Shown here piece after piece: positions 1 through 59,944 of a stretch of 64,000 bases of DNA. This DNA is from Trematomus loennbergii (lineage: Eukaryota > Chordata > Actinopteri > Perciformes > Nototheniidae), in contig JAAOOA010000060.1 in the NCBI GenBank assembly GCA_012861695.1, forward strand, positions 13,898,972 to 13,962,971, in the 5' to 3' direction. The translations under genes were made by a program, and so were the position numbers. Below the pieces are notes generated by a model, which made no database searches, had not been told where the DNA came from, and worked only from the letters and a program-made list of their open reading frames with translations. Each line of letters begins with the position of its first letter. Position 1 is the stretch's first letter.

Positions 1-1157
1 CATGGTGTGCTTTGAGCCTTATAAAGCTGCTTTTACTTTGATGTAAATTTGACATTGAATGAGTCGCAAATTATATTTAAGTCCTCCTTTCCTTTAGATC
101 CTTTAAAGATGTTATACAAACTGCCTCAAAAGAAACATCTTACTGTTTGACGTTTTTCCCTGACTGGAATTTGTTATGGATATTTATTATTGGACTAATT
201 GAAAAAAAGAAATCTAAGTGTTTTGTTGGCTCCTATTTAAGCTCCCTTCCCTTCTAAGTTATGAACCACCATCTTAAAGGAACACTGCGTACCATTAAGA
301 GGAGTTAGTGGCAGGAATGGAAAATAATAGTCATTACTCACTTCTGTATGTAGGACTAGAAAGGTCTATCTTACTTGACACTAATGCAGAAGCACTTTAA
401 GTGGCTTGGCTTATTGAAAGCAAATGTACACGCAGGATTCTTGCTATTCTGAGTTTGTATCTCCATGGTTGATTGCACTGATTGTAAGTTGCTTTGAATA
501 AAAGCATCTGTTAAATGAAATGAAATGTAACTCTGTTTTAATTTCAACATAAGGAGTTGCTATTGTTGCAAAGCCGTGTGTCCATAGTAGACCAGAACAG
601 ACAAATCAAACGTTGTCTCCAGAGAGACCCTTTAGATGTTTTATGCTAAACCAAGATAACTGTTGTTCTCTGACACGCTTGTAAAGGGAGGGGTATCCAG
701 TTGTATCCTATCTGCACCCTCACCACTAGAAGACACTAAATCCTGCACACTGGATTTTCAAAAGGACGCATGTATTTACCAGTGGCGAACCGTGTCTATC
801 ACAACTGGACCTTCTGTAGACACACACACCCCCCGCCGCATGGAAGGATATTCTACCCCGAGACCCAGAACAAGATCTGATTGGTTGCTTTCTTTTCTAA
901 CACAAAACCACTGAAGTGCGTAGTGCATGGTCCGAGAAGGACAAACAAATCAACATAACACTGTAATATTACAGATTAACAACACAGATACAATTCTCAT
1001 TTATTCATTTTATATACATTTTATTTATATAATTAAATCGATTTCTTGTTTGTTTTATCTGAGTGTTCCAGGGTATTCTCTGAATACCTTGAAGGCCCTG
1101 GTATTTACCATAGACTGTATATGGTATTTACATGTGTAGCAGAGTGTGTGCACTTAC
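1..1157. other. pkd1 intron 24 (part)
   Basis: No exon matching the next REJ region was found. It holds a LINE/SINE tail (455-530) and otherwise AT-rich intron sequence. Confidence 0.6.
455..530 (+). mobile_element. LINE/SINE 3' tail
   Basis: 'ttgtaagttgctttgaataa', then aagcatctgttaaatgaaat and aatgtaa, a diverged form of the tail shared by fish L2 LINEs and their SINEs. The 5' body is not recognisable. Confidence 0.6.
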
Positions 1158-48989
<47,832 letters not shown>

Positions 48990-49654
48990 AGCTCACTCAC
49001 ATCTCATCGCCTCTGATGGTGTAAGTCCTCTCAGTCTGGGAAGGAACAAAATACTCAAAACAAAGGCAAACACACGCGTCCCTGTTCACGGCTCTCATGT
49101 GAGAGGGGACAACACGAGAAGAAGGGATTCACTTTTAGACACCGTTAGCTCCACTGCGTTTTCTTCACTTCTTATGGTCGGATCCCCCTTCTTCTGAAAA
49201 TCTAACGGAGCTTCTCCACAATCCTTTCAGGGGAAAAAAAGTTTTGGAGAACTTCCTCTCTCCTCCTCCTTCCACTCGATGCAGTACCATGAGCCCCCGC
49301 TGCACCCTGCTTCATTCCCTCATTACTTTCTCAATGTACAGTAGAAGCCAAATTGTACTCATTGCATTGAACACAACTTATAAAGTAGAAACAATTACAA
49401 AAGTCTAAATAAAACAATAATTAATAATTGTTGTATTGAAAATGATGTAGTCTTCTTTCTATTATCATGGTCATTATTGTTTTAACCTGCCAGTGACAAA
49501 ACCAGCCTTTTTGTCAACATTTATTTTGAAAATTGTAAATGCAATATAAATGTTGTGACAATGGCATTTATAAATTATTTAGACTCGTGTGTGTTTTTAG
49601 TGGTGACGCTGCACATCGTCAATTTGTATAGTTGTATTATATTATATGTTCATT

Positions 49655-49748
49655 GTTGGAGTAGCTCGGGTCATACGATTTTCATTGCCATTTCTACACT
49701 GTAGCTTATGTGCATATGACATTAAAACCTTTGAATCTTGAATCTTGA
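49655..49748 (+). mobile_element. non-LTR element 3' tail
   Basis: 'ttcattgccatttctacac', then 'gacattaaaacctttgaatc' and two and a half copies of gaatctt. This is the usual polyA-signal and tail repeat of a fish non-LTR family; only the last 90 bases or so are recognisable. Confidence 0.55.
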
Positions 49749-51351
49749 AATGTGGGTTTTTCCTCTTTTCTACAGTAACCAGATATCATATCTGGGAATA
49801 TTCACAGTCCAATTAACAATAGCACTTTGTCATATTGTTGAGAGTTTTCTGTTTTTTCTCTCCCCATGCTGTCCTCAGAAGTTCTTTGGATGTTTTTCAG
49901 CTGGCAGATCTCTCTTCATGTTTCTTAAGAAATAAAAGTCAGTCTCTGGGCATGCAGTACCAATAAAAACTCAGCATTAAGTTGAGCCAAGCGCAGATTA
50001 AATCAATTCAAATACAGTTAAATCAATAAATGAGTTTACACTTGTCAAAGCAGCATTAGCTCAGTGCATCATGAAGGTCTGTATTTCATTATCTCTGCAG
50101 AAGAAGAGCTGCAGGTGGGATGATGAAGTTGTACCCCCTCAAGTTAGTCTCCATCATGCATAGATTCATTCTGAAATTATTATTCATGCAAAAATGAATA
50201 AAATGCAAGTCCAAAAAGACATGACTTTTTTAGTACCTTGATGTAGCCACTCTGCATTCCTTCATCTCGAGTGATATGACTGCTGATGACATGGCCTCCA
50301 TCACCCACTGAGATGTGAAGATTTTTGTCACTAACGTGTAAAATAACACCACTCTTCTGTGATTTCATTATGAAATTACATTTGCAAAACTTCTTTATTT
50401 AGAAGCATGTGCACTTCCATGTCTCTCTGTGTTTCCTGTAGCAGTGGAGGGCACGTGTTGGAGGTGTTTGTAAATGGAAGAGTGGATGGGCCAAATGTTT
50501 TTAGGCAAAATGTCTGTTAAGATTGTTGAAATAATAAGTATTAAAGGGGAAAATATGTTTTTCTTTTTAATGTTGCTTGATTTAATCATCATGTATACAC
50601 ATATTTTTGGAAACTTCGGGATCTCCGCTAGATTTAAAATAATGTCCCTAGCTAAATATAAAATCCTAAAACACAAAATGTTGTCCAAGGAAATAAAAGG
50701 GTTAAACATTGCATTTGGATTTGATTGTATCTTAGGTGATGTGTCCAGTACAGTGGCCCTTTCATTTTGGTTGACACGTCTCTTCCATTTGGTCAACGGT
50801 GTGTAAGAATAAATCTTGATATAATTTCTCATCAGAGAAGCTACATTGCTAAGTTCCTGAACCCCAGGTGTATAGATGAAGTGCAGCATCTCTGAAAGAG
50901 CCATTTACACATGGGGGGCTTCAGTTTGCCTTTACACTGAACAGGAACAAGGAGGGAGGGAATGACACAAAGGTTGAGATAGTCCTTGTCAACTTTAATA
51001 GCATGACCCGTAATTACAGTCGCAGTCTCAAAGGGCTTCACAAGCCCACATTATTTAAAGGAAGAAAATTACTATCATCACAATCAAGCTTAGAGAAAAT
51101 CAGTTGGGTGTAGACCAATGAGCGACCGGAGCAATCCATGAAGAGAATACTGGCGTATGTTCAGGTCGATTAGCTTTTGTTAAATTGAATCAAGTTATCT
51201 GCAAATCATGTCATTCCTTTTCAGAATGTGCTCCTAACTCTTGAAGTTCAATTGACAAATTGCAACAAACAAACACATCCATGTTAGCAGCTCTCTGAGG
51301 CCATATATTAATGTTAAGATGCTCAATTTGCTGATGTATAACAGCTATTAA

Positions 51352-52158
51352 AGGGCCCATGTCATGCTTTTCCGGTTATTACCCGTCCCCTTGTGTGTTA
51401 TGAAGGTTTTTATGCATGTAAATGGTCTGCAGAGTCAAAAACCCTCAAAGTACACACTGTAGCGAGTAAAACTCTAACACAGAAAAGACCATATGCTGCC
51501 CCAGAACGCCTCGTTGGAGATTTCTTTTTCCATGTTTGCAACAACAAATGACCGGGCCCAAATGGACCAATCCGCGGAGCACCTGACACACCAGGATCCC
51601 TTGGCTAACTAACAGGGAGTCCCCATTGACTTGCATAGAGCTCCCTGAACGCTGGTAATAGACGAGTTGGGATGGCGGAGAAATGCTCTCCGCAGACCCA
51701 TTCTCACAGCGTTATAAACCTTTTTCTTACTCAATATTAAGCCACACTTATTGTTTTTATTTCGGCTGTGAGTGTTTGTGTGTGCTCAGGATGAGTTTCG
51801 CTGTGTCTCGCTGTATCGCCGACCCGGAAACCTGTCCGCTCCTCGCAGCAGCTCGCAGCAGCTCGCAGCAGCAACGAGCCTCGCAACGAGCCTCGCAACG
51901 AGCCTCGCAAAGAACCTCGCAACGAGCCTCGCAACATCCCGACCAATCAGAGCACACTGGGCTCACAGGGAGGGGGGGGGCAGGAGCTCCAACAAGCCGT
52001 TTAGGACAGAGAGTGAATACCTGGTGAATACACATACTATACAGAGATGCTGTATGAGAAACCAATGTGAGTTTGGAAAATTGCACAATTTAAATCTATT
52101 CTAGTAGACCTCAACAATGAAAATTATGATCAGTAGAAATGGCCATGACATGGGACCT
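51352..52158. mobile_element. TTAA-flanked MITE with internal minisatellite
   Basis: Ends agggcccatgtcatgctt and, inverted, aggtcccatgtcatggcc, with TTAA at 51348-51351 and 52159-52162. A short tandem array (51838-51935) lies inside. It is between pkd1 and sstr5. Confidence 0.78.
51838..51935. repeat. minisatellite inside TTAA element
   Basis: Three 'ctcgcagcag' units then about five units of roughly 'caacgagcctcg' (one variant 'caaagaacctcg'). Confidence 0.9.
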
Positions 52159-55100
52159 TTAATACTATAATGTAAATTATGTATGATGCATTTTAATGTC
52201 CACCTTCTTGAATTAGTGAACAAGCATGCTAACTTTTAATGATAAACCATATGAATAGTGGTCTATAGTATAAATAAAGTTTTCTAAAATAACTTCAGTT
52301 TCTGTCCATAAACCAAAGTATTGGATACATTACAAATGTCTTGATGATGCTACTATGAAAAGTTAATGGAGTTATCGTAAAGTTATTAAAATGTATCCTG
52401 AGAGGGGATGATTGTGTGTAACAGAATGTCATGGAATGTATTCATTACGTGTTTAGATATTCCGTGTGGACCAAAGTATGACATTAACTGACAAAGTGCG
52501 GCACAAGCTTGGTGAAAACAACGATGAGGTTTTTAATTTTAAATATGGATTTATTTTCCATACTACGATGAATAATTGATACAAGTAAAATACTCTTTAC
52601 TTAAGGATATGGATTTTGGCCACCCAACCTGTATACTTAGTTAGTTTATCCTACTATAACTCCATATATCAAGCAGTGAGTCCTGCAGATATTCGGCTGA
52701 ACATTACAGACGATGGTAGCTGCCCCTGCTGAACGACTCCATCCCAACGTATGAAATGGTCCAGTCTGGGCTGGGTGAAGGTAAAATGAGCTTGGCTCCT
52801 GTTTGGTTATGGGGAGGGTCTCCAGCCCGGCCAGGAAAACAGCACTTACTGAGGCCTCTGTCTGTGTTATTGTAGGGCTACAGGAGAGAGGGGAGAGGGG
52901 GAGAGGGGGGGGGGGGAACAGTGAGGGAGTTGGAGGCACGTGGTGGACGGAAATGGAAGATTTGTTATCCAAGGCTGAAATGAGGAAGTGAAAGAACACA
53001 GATCATAATAGATGTTTTGAATGACTATCATCCTTTTTTTCATATCGCTTTTTCTTGGTTTTTAAAGAACCAGGTTAGGTTCAGAAAAGAAGCCAGCAAC
53101 TGCTCAAAGGAGCGATCGTGACTCTACTAGAGAGAGAAATGCACAGTGTAAATATATAAAATATACAATATATATGCTGGAATCAATCAATCAAGTGTTT
53201 GAGTATCTTTAAACATAAAATGATTTAATGTATTTTGTTAATTACATCGTTGCACTGTTAATCTAATACTGCTTTGCTACAAAATGTATCAAATAAAGGA
53301 AGTGGAGATAAGGTACATTAATTCCTTCTAAAAAGTAGAGCAGTAGATGTAAAAGTAGCAGAACATGAAAAATACTCAAGTAAAGTATACCTCAAAATTC
53401 TATAGTGCTTTATTTAATGGACCAATGAATGGACTGCATTATATGTATTGTATTCCAGGCTTTTATCATAAACTAGATAACAGGATACATATGTTTATCT
53501 ATTAATAGCAATGAGTGAGTGGATAGAGGGAGAAAAGGATGATAGCACTTCTTCCAATATCTCTGCAAGAGCTGCAATCACCTCCACCTCAAATCTAATT
53601 CATGTTCACTTTGGGGATGAAATTGATCCTCATTATCCATCCATCAGTGATGAGCAGAATGAACGCTATTTATACATTTTATGTACTGCGTGTTCACGTT
53701 TTGGTTTTAAAGTGTTCTCTTTTTCTGTTTTCTTTGCTGCTTTTATTCATATTAGAAATATCTTAAATTGAATGTAATCCAGATTCAGATTTTAAGAATA
53801 TATGTACAAATCGCATGGTATGGAGTACAAACAACACAATATAACAGTTCACAACATGACTTAATTCACTTTTCTTTTAAATCAGTCAAAAAATAGTTTG
53901 GAACTAGCATTTATTTTTAAAGTGCGTTAATATACAACTCAACTAAAAATCAAATACACAGTTTTTCCTTTCACCTGAAGTGCTATTTCTCAATCTAAAT
54001 TGTTTTGGCGTGGGTTGCCAAATATTGGACATATCGAACACAGAGATGTGTGCCTAAAGGAACTTGACGGCTGGAGGTGCTCGAAAGACCAAAGAAATGA
54101 CCCAATTAATCAAGATATGATCCACATAAGTTGTTTAGAAACTTTAATGTACTTTGGCAAATGCTAATCATTTCATTGACTAAGCTAGCATCCTTCATGA
54201 ATGTAATGTGCATCACCATGACCTCAAAAGGCTGCAGACCCTCTGATTGCTATCCAGTATCTCCTTTCATTTATTTTATAACAAGCAAGCTGTGATTCAG
54301 ATAATTTTTTTCTGACTTAATTTTAATCATTTTTACTAACACAGACATCATTCATGTGTGAGCCTGCAATCATTTTTCAGTGGTGTCATCTGTTGGAGCG
54401 GTAGTAGTAACACTGACACCATTCATGATCTAAACTTAGCTGGTTGATGAGTGTAAAGTACATTCACTGAGTAGAAAGGGGTTTGTAAGCAGAGCCCTGA
54501 AATTGCTTTCCATTTTGATATTGTGATTCTGGTGTTGATGACCTTAAAGTTAAGGAAAGCACCCATTTAAAGCTCATGAGTTAGAGTAATGTAATTACTG
54601 CAGTTTTTCAACACTCCATGTGAGTCTGTAAATACTTTGGTTATTTTTTCAAGTATGCTGTACTGAGTGAAAAGCCTTTTTATTTCCGCTAATTATCACA
54701 CGTTGGTCCTTTGAAAGCTACAGAATGAAAACGTTATTTTGAAATATTAAATAATCAAAGAAATATTTGTATCCACACAGACATTCATCTGATGTCTTTG
54801 TGGATTTTAAATGTAAAACCTCTAATGGACTTTTAAAGTGTCTGTAAAAGTAACTACCCATTAGTGAAGATACAGAAAATAAGCAAAAGCAACTGCAATC
54901 TGCGGCAACAAGCCAAATTTGGAGAAACACAATCTGCTAAAGTCCAGCCATGAGAAATATCAAATAAATAGACCAAGCCAGGAAGCACTCAGCGAGCACA
55001 TACCTCTGCCAATGCTGCACAATCACTTAAATGTGTTAATTTAATAATAGAACAAGATTTAAGATCTGCACCTGGATCGAAATGTGAAGCAAAACACACA

Positions 55101-56310
55101 AAGTGATAGATAAGCACGCAGAATGGTTGATGACAAAGGTCAAAAATCATATATATACAAAATGGGAAAGTGAGGTATGAGATGTCCATTTTTCACCTGT
55201 GTTTTTCTTGGTTTTGTTTTTCATGAAAGGAGGAAAGAGAGCAAGCAAGCTAAATAGAAGATTTTTTTTTTTAACACGGTGGCTTCTATTGCCACGGCAA
55301 CACCAGCCCCGACCCTGTTTTGATATCATATTGTAGTGCATTTTAATGAGGAAGATCCTGTTTGTTCTGTCAAGGAGCTTCGTCTAAAGTGTTCTCAGCC
55401 TGCCCTCTGTTTTCACCACCTGTCTATTTAAATAGCAGTAATAGTTAGGCCGACAGTTGTTGTTTCATAAGGGGCTTTCACACTATGGCTGCGCTTGACA
55501 TCTTGACACACTGCATGTTAACGCACTGCATACATAATCTGCCTGTACTGCACACTGCCTTCTATATTAGAGCCTTAACATCCTGACATCAAAATGTTAG
55601 CGGCTCAAGCAACTGCTGATTTAAAGTTGTGTATAGATTAGTAATGTAAATCAATTATTTATCTTCATTTCAATATCATATATTCTAGTAAAATGTAAAG
55701 GGAATGCAACAATTGTTAAATATTTGTGTTGTTTATTATGATTTCTACAGTATATTTTACATGTGAGCTCCTGTACTGTCCCTCTGAAATCTTACCATAA
55801 CTCACAGTTATTTAATCAAACGGTCATTTTTTTAAGCCATCCACCTCTTAAAAGCAGCAATGCATTTTGGGGCTCAAATATTGCATCACAAGTGCGAACT
55901 CCCTACCATTCACAGATGCAAGTCAGGATATTTAAATCAGCCAAGGCCAATGTTATCATTGATTTCCTGGACTTGCCATAAGCTCTAATCAGAAATACGC
56001 TGGGGTTATGTTACATCACAGAGTAAAACTGCTCCCCTTCTGGGTTTCAAAAGACCATTTCCATTCCCCTTTTCTCTCTGGTCAGCCCTGTTTGCCCGCT
56101 TTTCTTTTATGTTTCTCAAATACACACTGCCCACAGGACACTAATGTCCTCTGACAGGCTGGTAAGGTCAACCCTCGGGTTGTGTGATAGTTTCACTCCA
56201 GGGGATTGTTGTGGAGATGGGCATAGACCTTCCCCTCTTTTACACACCTGACACTCAGATATGTACTAAAGGCTCTGTGTGTGTGTTTGTTTTAGCTGTG
56301 TATATGTTAG

Positions 56311-56341
56311 TGTGTGTGTGTGTGTGTGTGTGTGTTGTGTG

Positions 56342-56388
<47 letters not shown>
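56311..56388. repeat. (GT)n microsatellite
   Basis: About 78 bases of GT with two 'gttgtg' breaks, followed shortly by a G run (56402-56413). Between pkd1 and sstr5. Confidence 0.95.
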
Positions 56389-56389
<1 letters not shown>

Positions 56390-56561
56390 AAATAGTCATA
56401 GTGGGGGGGGGGGGATCCTCTTTCTACCACCATGTTCCCCCGTAGAGAAGAAAAAGAGAAAGAAAAGAGGTAACGTGGTAACACAAGTCAATGATAAATG
56501 TAATGATCATGGAAGCGTATGAGCATCATGTATCTGACTAGCTGCCACAGTGCTCTACTAT

Positions 56562-56610
56562 TGTGTGTGTGTGTGTGTGTGTGTGGGTGTGTGGTGTGTG
56601 TGTGTGTGTG

Positions 56611-56686
<76 letters not shown>

Positions 56687-56713
56687 TGTGTGTGTGAGAG
56701 TGTGTGTGTGTGT

Positions 56714-56779
<66 letters not shown>
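56562..56779. repeat. (GT)n microsatellite, compound
   Basis: About 218 bases of GT with GGTG, TTG, ATG and AGAG interruptions. Both this array and 56311-56388 are followed by 'acaaatagtca', so they look like local duplicates. Confidence 0.95.
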
Positions 56780-56781
<2 letters not shown>

Positions 56782-58220
56782 AAATAGTCAGTTTGACACT
56801 TTTCGAATGACTAACACTTAAAAATGCACATGATGAGACATGCTTGCTTTCATACTTAAAACAAATAAATAGTGCGACAGGAAGAAACAGTTTAATTGCA
56901 GAAAATACATTTATAGAATGCAACAGATATGAATTGGAATATGGAATTGGAATGATAAACTGATTATTATGCACACTTTTCACTTGTTTGTTTGAGTTCT
57001 TTACCTTGTATATTGTAAGAGAGGTTGGGGAATTAACACCTTCACCTGTTTTGAAAGGGGTGTTTCCAGGACTGACTGAGTGGGTGCATTGGAAATGTTA
57101 CTTAATATTCCTGAGCCATCAATCAAAGCAAATCTAAGACACACCAACAGCACTGAACTCTTCCTCAGCTTTCAACTGCAAAAGCGTTATCAAAGTGCCT
57201 TACAGGCCCACATACTGTACATGTATGGACACAGGATAACAGAAGATAGCAACCTGTTGCCTTAACTAATCCTCCCTGGCAGGGTTTCAGTTCTATAATG
57301 TGACAGTGGGAGTCCAGTGTTGTGGATTAACGATTAATGATTCGATTCTAAACAAGGCTAGTGTAGTTGTCTCTGCTAATGATTTATTTTTAATACAGCA
57401 ACAGTACAATCCTTAAACCAAAAGTCATTTAGAAAATGACTACTGCATACTCAGATATATGTGTGTAAATGTTATCTCACATGGCATACATCCCAACAGT
57501 ACATCAACATAACCAGAAGAATGAAGTAGAATAATGAATTGTTTGATATAAAATGTATTGGTGCTTAGATGTCCACCCTGTAAATAACATGTCTGAATTA
57601 ATCATTGCACAGAAGCAGCTTTTAAAGCCTTGATTTATGAGCAGCTGGAGTCACAGATTCAGTTGGATCTCTCTGATATTATTATTTGTAATTGGAAAGA
57701 ACCAGCTGTTGTTTCATCTGAAGATTTGACGGCTTAGAGATTTCTCACCCCTTAGTCTATCACATACAATGTGTTTCGAGTGCTAGCCAATAGAAGCGAT
57801 AATGTTACATAGTGATGTCACTGAAGTAAACAAAGGAGTCCAACCAAGGCATGCAGGCAAACCTATATAACACTACAGGAAAGTGTATACCCTAATCAGC
57901 AAAATAGGGCCTCTTCAAGGAACCCTGTGGAGTTTTTGACCACAAGTAGGGCTTTGAATCAATATTGTTGTGAGTCGTTCTGTTTATTTTTTCCATTTGT
58001 TCAAGCTGTGTCACTGAATGTAAATATCACGCTTTTGTTTGTTTATAAGAAAGATCTTAACCTTATGTGTAGTGTCTTAGTGTTAAGCACTGCATCATCA
58101 TGTCATGTATACAATGTACATTTCATATTTTGCATGAATTTCACCAATATTGCAGAAGCAAACAGAGCCAACACCTGATGTCGTTAGACATTTTGACGGG
58201 TGACAGCTTAAACTACGTCT

Positions 58221-58256
58221 CTCCCCCCCCCCCCCCCTCCCCTCTCTCTCCCTCTA
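58221..58256. repeat. pyrimidine tract (C run and CT repeat)
   Basis: A run of about 15 C followed by ctccc and ctctct units on the plus strand, about 1.1 kb before the sstr5 start. It could be promoter-proximal; nothing further can be said. Confidence 0.8.
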
Positions 58257-58260
58257 GAGA

Positions 58261-58467
58261 GCTGTGAGGAAAGAAAGTAGAAGAAGGAAGGAGCTGCTGC
58301 TGACACATTCTGCTCAGCACCACGGACAGCGGACGATTAGGAGCTGGGACACAAGCTATCCATCGATATTTTTGGAGAATCAGGAGACTAAATGGACAAT
58401 GAGGAGTTTGGTTTGGGGATTTTCTGATTTTGATTGCTCTCAAAAGTATTTTGCGCTGCTTGGCAAA
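58261..58467 (+). other. possible non-coding 5' exon of sstr5
   Basis: A non-repetitive stretch ends at a good donor (ggcaaa|gtaagcg, donor at 58468), directly downstream of a long pyrimidine tract, about 0.9 kb before the sstr5 start codon. An acceptor would be needed before 59363 (for example tttaaattag near 59298). This is a guess from position and donor only. Confidence 0.2.
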
Positions 58468-59362
58468 GTAAGCGTGTTCTCGTCTTTGTGTAATGTATGC
58501 GAGAGGTAAAAACGTAGCTTTTCTTTGGTAGTAAAAGTCCTTAAGCAAAGTTTAGATTAGATGCCCTTTATGCATAACTAACACCGAGAGTATCGCCTAA
58601 ATTAATAAAGCAGGCGTTATTATCGAGCTCCAGGCAGGTCTGCCGTGCGTAAAAGCTGTGCCACTGATACCAGCGATACTCCCGCTTGACGCGTGCGGCA
58701 GCAGATGGATTGTATGTTTGCAGTGTCATGTTGATAGTCAGTGTTATTAAAATCGGAAACCGGTGAGTAATTACTGTACGGATATTACTCCTTGTTAAAA
58801 AAAACCTGTTCGAATGTAAGATACAAGACATATTAGTATTTGGATTTGGCTCATGGCGCATGGTGAGCATTGAAAGAAAATGAAAACACACACTTTGTCA
58901 TTCCAAGGAGAGAGTAACAGTGGTCAGTACACTTGACTGCTATGAGTCGCCTACTTTATCTAAGGCACATAGCACACACCTAAATTCAAGACACTTATAT
59001 AGATCAAATGGGTCAAACCACTGTTTCATTGTTGCCTAGATGCCTAGTGAGTAAGTAAAGTTATTCCAATATAGCATCCTTTTAAAAAAAAGAAAATAGA
59101 AAAAAAATACAACAAATAAACATCAGCAGAAACAGAACTTAAAAAGATACAAAAATGACAAACACTCGAGGCGAAACAAGGGTCTGTACATGTTAGTGAG
59201 TTTCCAGCTGCTTTTTAAAGGCTTCTACTTACATTGATTTGTTTCTGTTCCAAAGTGGAAACTAACAAGGCGGAAGTAATTACTTTCTTTTAAATTAGTA
59301 AAAACCTGAGGTAACAAATCTACATCTGGACTCTGGCACCATCATCCTCTCGGAAACCTACA

Positions 59363-59944
59363 ATGGAGCCCCCTGAGCAAAGCTACTGGTTTCCCCTGGC
59401 ATCAGACCTCAACTCCTCCTCTGCAGCCCCCCCGTCGCCTTTCCCTTTCTCCTACCTCCACCTCTCCAACATCTCATCCAACCTGTCCACTCAGAGTGCC
59501 CCCTTCCAGGGCAGCAGCACCCTGATGACCGCTCTCATCTCCCTCACAGTCTTCATGGTGGGTCTGACCGGCAACACTCTGGTCATCTACGTGGTGCTGC
59601 GCCATGCCAAAATGAAGACAGTCACTAACATCTACATCTTGAACCTGGCTGTGGCCGATGAGCTCTACATCATCGGGCTCCCCTTCCTCACCACGCAGAA
59701 CGTGCTCTCCTATTGGCCATTTGGCACCTTCCTGTGCCGCGTGGTCATGACAGCAGACTGCATGAACCAGTTCACGTCCATTTTCTGCCTGACGGTAATG
59801 TCCATCGACCGTTATCTGGCTGTGGTTCATCCAATCCGCAGCACCAAGTGGAGGCACCCCCGCGTGGCCAAGGTGGTGAGCGCAGCCGTGTGGGCCGTGT
59901 CCTTTGTGGTGGTCCTGCCTGTGTTCATCTTCTCTGATGTTCAG
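59363..59944 (+). CDS. sstr5: sstr5 exon 1: N-terminus to extracellular loop 2
   Basis: 194 codons from ATG, starting [20 protein letters not shown]. The N-tail has NxS sites ([11 protein letters not shown]) for glycosylation. TM1 contains [12 protein letters not shown]2 [18 protein letters not shown]3 ends [11 protein letters not shown]4 follows. The TM3 MTADCMNQF holds the Asp that binds somatostatin Lys in this family. Donor after FSDVQ is gtaaaa. Confidence 0.95.

Larger units (their letters stand above)
48990..59362. other. region between pkd1 and sstr5
   Basis: The 5' UTR and promoter of pkd1 should lie just above 48990 but no core element is clear. Beyond that there is a LINE tail (49655-49748), a TTAA MITE (51352-52158), a fragment with 'aaaatactcaagtaaagta' (53330-53400, cagtggtgg family), and two GT arrays. 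I see nothing else in 52163-56300 or 56780-58200. Confidence 0.7.

Noticed and set aside
53511..53771. 86-codon plus-strand ORF (MSEWIEGEKDDSTSSNIS...)
   Set aside because: No recognised family or conserved neighbour, AT-rich setting; the opening part might come from an old transposase.
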